Of a stretch of DNA of 64,000 bases, positions 47,191-57,300 are shown piece by piece. Origin of the DNA: Arcuatula senhousia (Eukaryota > Mollusca > Bivalvia > Mytilida > Mytilidae); contig OZ020308.1 in assembly GCA_963971305.1 (NCBI GenBank), forward strand, positions 34,067,275 through 34,131,274, in the 5' to 3' direction. The stretch's first letter is position 1. Each line of letters opens with the position of its first letter. A model generated the notes under the pieces. It saw only the letters and a list, made by a program, of their open reading frames with translations, did not search any database and was not told the DNA's origin. A program made the position numbers and the translations under genes.

Positions 47191-48231
47191 TTATACGACG
47201 GCAAAAAATTTGTGGTCGTATAATGGTATGATGCTGTCGTTGTCGTCTGTAAACTTTTTAGTGTTTCCACGATAACTTAAGTTCTAGTTATTCGATTGAC
47301 TTCAAACTTGGCAGTGTTGTTTCTTACTATAGTATAAAAGGAGGGATGGGATTGATTTTGGGGGTCCCCCTTTTTTCGTTTAGAAATTAGGGGCCAAAAT
47401 GCTATTTCTTTGTTGGTTTCCACAATAACGTAAGTTTTAATTATCCGATTGCTTTGTAATTTGGCAGTGATGTTCCTTACAATAAAAGGATGGATGGGAT
47501 TGATTTTGGGGGTCCCCCTTTTTTCGTTTAGAAATTAGGGGCAAAGAATTCAAATATTTTATTTGTTCCTACAATAACTTTAGTGCTAGTTAGCCAATTG
47601 CTATGACATTTGTCAAGGATTGTCTTAACCATAAAAGAGCGGGCCTGATCAAATTTGCGACCCCCCCTTTTTCACCCGTTACAAAATTAGGGGCCAAAAG
47701 GGGGCCGAAATCTAAATTCTTTATTTTTGGTCCGATTTTGAAAATTTTTTTTGCAAGTTTGTTCTTGTCAAGTAGCCAATCCAAAATTTAGATTAAATTT
47801 TTGCGACCTCCCCTTTTTTCATCTATTAGGGACCAAAAGGGGCCGAATTCAAATTTTTTTATTTTTGGTCCGATTTTGAAATTTTTTTTTGCAAGTTTGT
47901 TCTTGTCAAGTAGCCAATTCAAAGTTTAGATTAAATTTTTGCGACCTCCCCTTTTTTTCACCTATTAGGGACCAAAAGGGGCCGAATTCAAATTTTTATT
48001 TTTGGTCCAATTTTGAAATATTTTTTTTGCAAGTTTATTCTTGTCAAGTAGCCAATCCAAAATTTAGATTAAATTTTTGCGACCTCCCCTTTTTTCATCT
48101 ATTAAGGACCAAAAAGGGCTGAATTCAAATTTTTTTATTTTTGGTCAGATTTTGAAATTTTTTTTTTGCAAGTTAGTTCTTGTCAAGTAGCCAATCCAAA
48201 ATTTAGATTAAATTTTTGCGACCTCCCCTTT

Positions 48232-48276
48232 TTATACGACCGCAAAATTTTTGCGATCGTATAATGGTATGGCGAT

Positions 48277-48333
<57 letters not shown>

Positions 48334-49875
48334 GTCTGGGGACATTTGGTTTCCGTGCGATAACTTGAGTAAATATTGACCAATTGTTATGAAATTTTGA
48401 TATGATGTTTCTAACCTCAAGAAGAAGGTTCCTATTGTATTTGGGGTTGGTGGCCCCTACCATTTTGGAAAAAAGGGCCAATAGGGGCTATAACGGGTGT
48501 ATTGACAAAACTGTTGTAGAATGTTTATTATTCATTTGATTTTTAAAATTCTTTTTTTATTGAATTCCTCATTAAATTCTGTCAACAAAATGTGTCAAAG
48601 GTTTTGATGTATATCGAACCATTACATTGCTACAGGGGGCCAAAGATAGGCCACACCCAAAAAATCGACTTTTTTATTTGTGGTCCGATTTTCAAAATCT
48701 TTTTTTCATTGGAATCCTTGTGAAAATCCCTGCCTGCATTTTTCAATCAGATTTGCAATATCTCTTACTGTTTTTGAGATATTAGGGGTCAAAGGGGCAA
48801 AAAACGCCATTTTTAAAAGTAGCTCAAGGCAAATGGTTTTACACAGGAAATTTAGCTGTGGTGGGCCAGCCAATTGATATGAAGTTTAAATATGATGATT
48901 ATATCCACTGAAGGAAGCTTTTTATTGCATTTGGGGTTTGTGGTCCTAAATTTTAAAAAAAGGGCCAAAAGGTGGCTAAAACAGGCCAAAAATGTCAATT
49001 AATTGGTTTCCGTGCGATAACTTGAGTAAATATTGACCAATTGTTATGAAATTTTGATATGATGTTTCTAACCTCAAGAAGAAGGTTCCTATTGTATTTG
49101 GGGTTGGTGGCCCCTACCATTTTGGAAAAAAGGGCCAAAAGGGGCTATAACGGGTGTATTGACAAAACTGTTGTAGAATGTTTATTATTCATTTGATTTT
49201 TAAAATTCTTTTTTTATTGAATTCCTCATTAAATTCTGTCAACAAAATGTGTCAAAGGTTTTGATGTATATCGAACCATTACATTGCTACAGGGGGCCAA
49301 AGATAGGCCACACCCAAAAAATCAACTTTTTTATTTGTGGTCCGATTTTCAAAATCTTTTTTTCATTGGAATCCTTGTGAAAATCCCTGCCTGCATTTTT
49401 CAATCAGATTTGCAATATCTCTTACTGTTTTTGAGATATTAGGGGTCAAAGGGGCAAAAAACGCCATTTTTAAAAGTAGCTCAAGGCAAATGGTTTTACA
49501 CAGGAAATTTAGCTGTGGTGGGCCAGCCAATTGATATGAAGTTTAAATATGATGATTATATCCACTGAAGGAAGCTTTTTATTGCATTTGGGGTTTGTGG
49601 TCCTAAATTTTAAAAAAAGGGCCAAAAGGTGGCTAAAACAGGCCAAAAATGTCAATTAATATATAAATTAGATTTTTCTATTAAATGTTAATATAAATAT
49701 ATATGTGTTAAAGGTGCATTTTAAAGTCCACCATGGGATGCAAGTGTCAAAAATCTTTGTAAGTCCACCATGGGCTGCATGTGACAAAAGCAATAGACTA
49801 TCCATATTGGGCCTCCAATGTACAGGGTTCAACTTGTTGCGGTCGTATCATGCTGCGCTCGGCGTAGCTTTTTAT
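48232..49875 (+). mobile_element. Nested 'TATACGACCGC' element with a 657-bp tandem duplication
   Basis: The left end TTATACGACCGCAAAA pairs with TTTTGCGATCGTATAAT (48232-48265) as one palindrome, followed by a pure CGT microsatellite (about 48275-48331). The body 48353-49009 is repeated at 49010-49665 with an exact 657-bp offset and near identity. The right end GGTCGTATCATGCTGCGCTC, then GGCGTAGC, lies at about 49841-49870. Identical 65-residue frames in both copies result from the duplication. Confidence 0.7.
48275..48331 (+). repeat. (CGT)n microsatellite
   Basis: About 19 uninterrupted CGT/GTC triplets. Frames through it give only poly-Asp or poly-Arg and are not genes. Confidence 0.9.
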
Positions 49876-50448
49876 TTCATCTATTGAGACCAAAAAGGGC
49901 CAAATTAATTTTTTTTAAAATTTTTGTTTGGTTTTGAAAATTTTTTTTGCAAGTATGTTCTTGTCAAGTAGCCTTTCCAAAATTAATTAAATTGTTGTGA
50001 CCCCCCCCCCCCCCCTTTTCACCCGTTACAAAATTAGGGGTCAAAATCTATTTTTTTTAAATTTTTGGTCTGATTTTGAAATTTTGTTAGCAAGTTTGTT
50101 CTTGTGAAGTAGCGAGTCCAAAATTTAGATTAAATATTTGCGACCTCCCTTTTTCACCCGTTACATAATTAGAGGCCCAAAAGTGGCAAAAAATTCAAAT
50201 ATTTATTTGTTCTTATAGTAACTTTGGTCCTAGTTGAGCCAATTGCTATTTCATCTCCTTTTGAAACAAAAAATTCCGTTTAAAATGTGAACAGAAAGTC
50301 CACCAAAAGCTGCATGTGTCAAAAACCTTTGTCAGTCCACCATGGGCTGCATGTGTCCAGAGCAATTAACTATCCATATCGGGCCTAAAACGTACAGGGT
50401 TCAGCTGGTTGTTGCCGTATCATGCTGCGCTCGGCGAAGCTTTTTATT

Positions 50449-50651
50449 GGTGTATGGGTAGGACACTTCAAGGCGGCATGTCAGGTACCAACATGAATGG
50501 CCTTAACCTTTAACCTCAATGTCATTTTTAATGATATTTTGAACCATATTCTTCTCCGAGCTTTAACTTTTTTGTCCTTTGACATAGCCCTTAGATATTT
50601 GGTATGTAGGTAGGTCACTACAGGATGGTATGTAGCACACCAGCATTTTTA
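50449..50651. other. Short spacer between elements
   Basis: GGTATGTAGGTAGGTCACTA-type text resembles 51731-51850; nothing coding. Confidence 0.35.
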
Positions 50652-51633
50652 GTCCCCTACCGGCGAAAGCCGAAGGGGACTATAGGTTTGCGCTCTGTCC
50701 GTCCGTCTGTCCGTCTGTCACGCCTCAGTTTTCCGCACTTTTTTTCTAAACGCTTATAGATAATGAACTGATTTTTGGTATGTGAGTTTACCTTGATGAG
50801 TTACAGATCAAGTTTGAGTTTCGTGTCGGTCCACATTTTTTAATGGGAGTTATGGCCCTTTGAACTTTGAAAATTCACTAAAATACCAGTTTTCCGCACT
50901 TTTTTTCTAAACGCTTTTAGATAATGAACTGATTTTTGGTATGTGAGTTAACCTTGATAAGTTACAGACCAAGTTTGAGTTTCATGCCGGTCCATAATTT
51001 TTTTATGAGAGTAATGGCCCTTTGAACTTTGAAAATTCACTAAAATACCAGTTTTCCGCTCTTTTTTTCTAAACGCTTTTAGATAATGAACTGATTTTTG
51101 GTATGTGAGTTAACCTTGATAAGTTACAGACCAAGTTTGAGTTTCGTGCCGGTCCATAATTTTTTATGAGAGTTATGGTCCTTTGAACTTTGAAAATACC
51201 AGTTTTCCGCACTTTTTTTCTAAACGCTTTTAGATAATGAACTGATTTTTGGTATGTGAGTTAACCTTGATAAGTTACAGACCAAGTTTGAGTTTTGTGC
51301 CGGTCCATAATTTTTTATGAGAGTTATGGTCCTTTGAACTTTGAAAATTCACTAAAATATCAGTTTTCCACATTTTTTTTCTAAATGCTTATAGATAATG
51401 AACTGATTTTTTGTCTGTGAATTTACCTTGATGAGTTACAGACCAAGTTCAAGTTTTGTGCCGGTCCACAAATTTTTATGGGAGATATGGCCCTTTGAAG
51501 TTTGAAAATCTATTGCAATTTTCTTTTTTAAACTTTTTTATTGTTCCTTGTAGATAATAAACTGGTCAAGTTTAGGTATTCATTCGTTTGAAAAATTGTT
51601 ACCAGTGACTGAAATATGAGGCCGGTAGGGGAC
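50652..51633. mobile_element. 982-bp PIF/Harbinger-type element with TTA duplication and tandem interior
   Basis: GTCCCCTACCGG at the left and CCGGTAGGGGAC at the right are perfect inverted ends, with TTA immediately outside each (50649-50651, 51634-51636). TCCGTCCGTCTGTCCG follows the left end. Five units of about 160 bp carry CAGTTTTCCGCACTTTTTTT, GATAATGAACTGATTTTTGG and GTTACAGACCAAGTTTGAGT. No transposase, so non-autonomous. Confidence 0.8.
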
Positions 51634-51933
51634 TTAGTATTGTTTTGCAATACTCTCAGAATGCTTGTTGACCTTTGACCTCAAGATCATTTTTATGATA
51701 TTTTTTTTCTTGACAGGGCATAGATATTTGGTATGTTGATAGATTATAACAAGGCGGTGTGTCCCGTACCAACATGGTTCACCTTGACCTTTGACTTCAA
51801 GGTCATTTTTTTTAGGCCTTAGATATTTGGTATGTGGGTAACTACAAGGTGGCATGAAGTGTACCAACATAGGAAGGGGAGACATCAGTTTCAGTTGACT
51901 AAAACAATTCAAGTTTTATTTTGACTAATGTAT

Positions 51934-52100
51934 GTTTTGTTTTCCCTCTTTAGAAATAATAAAATGTCCCGTAAAAGCGGACATTCTCTCCTTTGCTATC
52001 CATATGTTATTTTTTTATGTACATTGCTGTTGACTTCAATCAAAATGAATTCAACAATGTCCTGTAAATGCGGACATGCTGCAGTTTGTAGCTCATCTGA
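51934..52100 (+). repeat. Paired ATGTCC hairpin repeat
   Basis: ATGTCCCGTAAAAGCGGACA at about 51964 and ATGTCCTGTAAATGCGGACA at about 52057; homologous to 46936-47110 including the flanks (TTCCCT...TTTAGAA before the first, GCTBYARTTTGT after the second). Confidence 0.55.
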
Positions 52101-52187
52101 CATATATTATGGCCATGTTGTTGTTGTCGTCTTAGACATTTGGTTTCCATTTGATAACTCGAGTAAATATATACCTATATTTTGGTA

Positions 52188-52236
52188 GAGCACCTCTGAT
52201 GAGTCTTCAATAGACGAAACATGCGTCAGGCCTAGC
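52188..52236 (+). ncRNA. Hammerhead ribozyme, core intact
   Basis: Core CTGATGA (52196-52202), stem II GTCT/AGAC with a five-base loop, GAAA (52216-52219), short stem III closing on ATGC, triplet GTC with cleavage after 52227, then AGG pairing with CCT. The inner 3 bp of stem I hold but the outer pairs have mismatches (GCACCT against AGGCCT), so it may be weaker than the copy at 20464. The linked tract TGTCTGGAACTTTGTTGT follows at 52246. Confidence 0.75.
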
Positions 52237-53090
52237 AAAATTTATTGTCTGGAACTTTGTTGTAATTTTTATTTTGAACATCTGTGACGGTTAGCTCTGC
52301 TGGTGGAGTTTTGAATTCCCAGAGATTAATCCACTCCGGCATCAACAACTTCGTGTTGAGGAATACACTAAAGCTATAAATTATCTGTTTGAATTTCAAA
52401 TTCGTCTAAACCCTATGTTTCTTCCTACCCTAGACATAAATTAAGGTCTATGCAACTGGCACCATGCTGTGTGACCCTGATTCTAATTTTAATGTCCAGT
52501 GACTCTGTGAACTTAGATCTTTTTACAGGCTGAAAATGTTTTTGCAAGACTTGTGTGGACAATAAATTGCTGGAAAAGTATGATTTTTGCGACCCCCCTT
52601 TTTTACTCGTTGTATAATTGGGGCTCCTCATGGGGGGTACCAGGAATCAAGTAATCAGCATTTTTTTGCCAAAGTAATCAAATAATCATATATTTTTTTT
52701 AGAAATGTAATCAAAAACTGTTTCCTAATGGGAATCAGGTAATCAAAAATTCAAACCTTGGTAATCAAATAATCATTAAATATTTGCTCTTGTAATCAAG
52801 TAATCACCTTAAAAATGGCCTGGGAATCATGTAATCAAAAACCCCATGAGAAGGCAAATAATTAGAGGCCAAAAGGGGTGAAAATTGAAATTTTTTGTAT
52901 TTGATCCTATTTTGAAATTTTGTTAGCAAGTTTGTTCTTGTGAAATAGTGAATCTAAAACTAAGATTAAATTTTTGCGACCCCCCCCTTTTTCACCTGTT
53001 ACATAATTAGAGGCCCAAAAGGGACAAAAATTCAAATATTTATTTGTTCTTATAATAACTTTGGTCCTAGCACAGCCAATTGCTAGCATT
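52237..53090. repeat. Fragment of the 'TATACGAC' tandem units around a small insertion
   Basis: 52585-52625 and 52855-53090 carry GCGACCCCCC, TTTTACTCGTTG/TTTTTCACCTGTTACATAA and AATTAGAGGCCMAAAAGGG as in the 47191 element, split by the element at 52627-52850. No gene is seen. Confidence 0.5.
52627..52850. mobile_element. 224-bp element made of GTAATCAARTAATCA repeats with 9-bp TIRs
   Basis: CTCATGGGG at the left and CCCCATGAG at the right are perfect inverted ends. Nearly all of the interior is built from GTAATCAA(A/G)TAATCA and half-units at irregular spacing (about eleven AATCA pairs). Confidence 0.55.
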
Positions 53091-54309
53091 CTTGTACCTC
53101 AAAAACTTCTCAAGTGGATAAACTTGGTATGCATCTTTAGAATTTGAAATGATTTTTTGGCATTCAATATTCGAAGGATGTCATTAACTTTTTGAGTAAC
53201 AGGCACTTTGATAAAAACAGCAGGCAATTTTGGTATCTGCTTAGTATGAACTTTGTGTAATTTAGCCAAAAATAGGCAGCAATTGAGTGAAAGTATGGGT
53301 CAAAATTTGCCTGTATTCAATACATTATAATAGACTTGGTAAGAATTAATAAGTGATTCCATATCTCAACTATAGTTAGTTCTAGGTGGATAAAACTAGC
53401 AACAGTTAACTGTTTGGGAAAGGTTTTATAAGCACCTATAGATTTACAACTCTGAAGTTCATGTTCTACATTACAGACTTCCGTCGATTCCTAATTGTTG
53501 CCATCACTATGTATTTGTTATCATTGTCAAATAGAGGTTCTTGATACATATATGTCTTTTTTACTTTTGTGGAAATAAACATAGGTTTTGTTATGTATGT
53601 CAGTTAAAAAGTTCTGAAACACAACTGATAATCTTCTGAAAGGAAATGCATGAAACTTGGCTTGTACATGTAGATAGTAAACCATATGGTGAAGGAGTGT
53701 CATGGTTTGTACACAGGCCCCTGTTGACTATAAAAGTATAAGGTAGTATGTATTAAGTTCATACTTTATACATACTACTCAATATTTTTATAGTTACCAG
53801 GGGTCTGTGGTTTGTGTAAAACAGACTTTAAAATATTTTGTGTTCAGCTACTACAAATTTTTCAATAAATTTGTCAAGGAGTAAGGGTTAAATAGCACAC
53901 CCCTAATCTTGACAGCAGCTTTGGGGAATTGAAGATGGTAGCTCAGACCTAATCTTTGCTGTATAATGTCTATATGTTCATATAATTTTTTTTCCAATAT
54001 GTTAGTAGCCCAGCTCAAAATCTAGGGGCTGTAGGCCTCTGGGCCCCTGCTAATATCAGTTTCTGACAATGAGATCGACCATTCAAGTTCTGTAGTTTTG
54101 TTATTACCTTTATTTACTTTAAAAATACCTGTTCATTAAACTAAGTTAATTGTTAAGCATGTTACTAATATATAATGCAACAAAAGAGGAAGAATTTGAA
54201 CATATATTCTTTTAATATTAATCTATTATGCAAAATTAATTGTCTTGAATTTTGTTGTATGTTTAATTCTTTTGGTTTTAAAAATATTATTTCTTTTATA
54301 TTTTCAGAT
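53091..54309. other. Region upstream of the Helentron frame
   Basis: It holds a long imperfect hairpin (53711-53816). Near 54233-54262 a tract (CAAAATTAATTGTCTTGAAT, then TTTGTTGT) closely matches the tract that follows the hammerheads. No gene is seen. The 5' end of the Helentron must lie here or further left, but I cannot fix it. Confidence 0.4.
53711..53818. repeat. Imperfect ~50-bp-arm hairpin
   Basis: ACACAGGCCCCTGTTGACTA with GTAGTATGTAT on the left pairs with ATACATACTAC and TAGTTACCAGGGGTCTGTG on the right, around a 14-base loop. It lies about 500 bp upstream of the Helentron start codon. Confidence 0.6.
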
Positions 54310-57300
54310 ATGGCACGGAAAGGGAAAAGCAAAGCCCAGAAAGCAAAAGAGCAGAGGGAGAGAATGAGAGAGAGGCGCCAGGCCGCAGCAGATAATGCTT
54401 CTAAGGGGTTGGCACCTCTGTCTGAGGAGAAACCCCTAGCCAGGGCAATGGCTTCTCCTTGCATTGCAAGTGAGAAAAATTGTCCAGCCTCCATGGGGAT
54501 GGCACCTCGGGATGAGGAAAAACCCCTAGCCAGGGCAATGGCTTCTCCTAGCTCTGCTAGCGAGAAAAATTGTCCTAATGCCCTGAGTTCTGCATCATCT
54601 CAGGGAAGTCTGTGTGTCCAAAAGGACATGCCGCCGAGCTCTGACTCCCCACCGTGGGTTTGTACACCACCGAGTGTACCCTCGCCAAACTTAGGCGTTG
54701 CAGATCAGACGAAACTGGTTGTACACCCCACCAGTATAATCATGGAATCTGACAAAATGATGCACCCAGAATTTATAACACAGAATTTAAACACAGAATT
54801 TATTACGAAATATAACACAAATATAGATACTGACAATAAACAAAAATCTATGCTTGAAAACAAATCTGATGCCATACTTGGAACTGAGCAAGACCCAGAC
54901 AACAGATTAGATTTTTTAACAAGTAGCACTGATCTGAAGCTTGGCAGCACCAACAACCAACTACATGTAGATTCATTAAGTGCAGTAAATCAGGTATGTG
55001 ATATTTTACCACACTCTTTGTCTACACAATGTTTGGTAAGAGGTAGTTTCCATCAAGGTAGTCTAAGATTTGGTTTAAATGCAGGAAAACAATGTGTTGC
55101 TAATTCTTTGATAGCATTAGTTCAAAGTAAGTTGACAACAGTCAGTCATTGGAATGTTGTTATGTTAGACACAATTCTTACTCGGGGTAATAACTTGTAC
55201 ACCTGGATTCATGGAAACAATGAGCTGCTTTTAGTTTCTGACTTGCCATCTCAAGTAGAATTAAATGACATGTTGGTAAATATTAATATGAAAGAATCAT
55301 ATGCTGCTTTAATCAATATGGATGAAAATATTGATATCCCTGGTGTTTTGCCTTTAGATCAGGCTATTCAAGAATCTTTGATTGAAACAGATGGTTGTTT
55401 TATTTGTGTACAAGGCTCAACTTCTTTAGTTATAAAACAGGAAAACCGATTATTTCTATTCGATTCACATGCAAGAAATGATTTTGGTCTGCCTGAAAGT
55501 AATGGCACAAGCATAGTCATGAGACTCCAGAGTGTTGATCATTTATATCGTCACCTTGTTACTTTTGTAAAAAATGACACTCAAGTACAATTTGAAATTA
55601 CTGGTGTTAATCTCCAAGTTCCACAAGCAAATTCCTTAAGTGCTACTGTTTTAAATACTAATGATGGTTCTATTGACAGATTGCAAAATGTGGTTTGCAC
55701 CGAAAATGATGAAAATTGTGATTTGCCTTCAAAATGTGGTTTGGAAAACACAGATACAGATTGTGCTGGTGAAGAAAACACTTTAAGTATTGAGACAGAG
55801 GTAAGCTCTGATTTTGATGTGCAATTTGTTAGTTCAGTGGCAAATGTTAAGTTTGATTTTAAACCAACTGATGTTGCACTAAGAAGGAAACTATGTCACA
55901 AATTAAAAATACCATCAAAATATGTCACCAAATCAGGTAGTTATAAGCCTGTAATGAGCATGGGAAACCCTAAAAACACAAAAAGCATTGTTGGTGATGG
56001 AAACTGTTTGTTTCGAGCTTTATCTTTTGCAGTTTCTCAAAGACAAGAGTTCTATTCAATCATGAGAGAAGCTATTGTTAATCATAGTAAGCAGAATGCC
56101 GACAGATTATCTTCCTTTGTGGACTTTGGGTCTTTAGAAGAACATTTAGCTTCAAACAGAATGATAGAAAATAGTAGTTGGGGAACAGCCGTTGAAATAA
56201 TAGCAGCTGCTGATCTTATGAAGACTGACATTTATACTTTCACAGATGGAAAATGGTTAAGATATTCTGTTCAGCAAATAGATAAAGATAGTGTTATTAA
56301 TGACCTTGCTATATACCTTAAACATCAGAACAACCACTATGAAGTTGTTACAAGTGTCATGCAAGATTCAAACACAGATGAAACTACAAAAAGAAATGAA
56401 AATAATCTGAAAAGGACGAAAATGAACTTAAAAGACTTGTTGACAAATGAGAACTTTGAAAATATTGGCTTAACACCTCCTAAAAAACAGAAGAAAGACA
56501 TAGAAAAAGAAAAGTATCAGTCAACACCTGAAGTAAGAGATAGAAAATTGAAATTAGCTAAAGAAAGATATGCTACAGATGCTGCATTTAGAGATGATGT
56601 GAAAAGCCGATATCAGTCTGACAAAGAATCTATTAAGAGAAAACTCACTGACAAGTATGCTAATGATTCAGACTATAGTGAAGAGAAGAAACGAAGGTGT
56701 AAAGCAATGTACAATAACGATGAAATGTATAGGAATGAAAAGATCCATGCAAGTATTACCAAGTATGCCAATGATGAAACTTTCCAACAAAATGTCAAGG
56801 ATTCAAGCAAAAACAAGTATGCCACTGACGAGGAGCATCGTAAAAATGTCAAGGATGCAAGCAAAAACAAGTATGCTACTGACGAGGAGCATTGTAAAAA
56901 TGTCAAGGATGCAAGCAAAAACAAGTATGCCACTGACGAGGAGCATCGTAAAAATGTCAAGGATGCAAGCAAAAACAAGTATGCCACTGACGAGGAGCAT
57001 CGTAAAAATGTCAAGGATGCAAGCAAAAACAAGTATGCCACTGACGAGGAGCATTGTAAAAATGTCAAGGAAGCAAGTAGCAAGAAATATCTTGTTGATG
57101 AAGACCACAGAAAAAAAATAGCAAGACAAACTAATGAAAGAAGAGAAGCAGAAAAAGACAATCTAAGAAAAATTGAAAATGTTATTCAAAAGTTCACATT
57201 AGAATCAAAAAATGGTCCAGAGTTTGTTTGTGGTTGTTGTTTTAGATTGCTTTTCAGAAAACAAGTAATCGAATGTGATTACAAAACATATGAAAAGAAA

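Larger units (their letters stand above)
47191..50448 (+). mobile_element. 'TATACGAC' element with tandem interior, split by a younger copy
   Basis: The left end is the near-palindrome TTATACGACGGCAAAAAATT-TGTGGTCGTATAAT (47191-47224), followed by TGTCGTTGTCGTC. The right end is CCGTATCATGCTGCGCTCGG followed by CGAAGCTTTTTATT (about 50415-50448). The interior has about 110-130-bp units with GGGGGTCCCCCTTTTTTCG or GCGACCTCCCCTTTTT and TTAGGGGCCAAAA. A second element (48232-49875) interrupts a unit between ...CCCCTTTT and TCATCTATTG.... No protein is encoded. Confidence 0.65.

Noticed and set aside
48203..48481. Frames with poly-Arg or poly-Asp
   Set aside because: They are translations of the CGT microsatellite.
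48680..49534. Two identical 65-residue frames
   Set aside because: They lie in the 657-bp duplicated non-coding body of a mobile element; identity follows from the duplication.
54175..54309. ATG 45 codons upstream as the Helentron start
   Set aside because: This stretch is AT-rich with a hydrophobic translation unlike the rest, and contains a tract of another repeat; the ATG at 54310 starts a typical basic N-terminus.
56657..57161. Repetitive frames on both strands overlapping the Helentron repeats
   Set aside because: They are shadows of the 54-bp repeat, whose length is divisible by three and therefore opens other frames.
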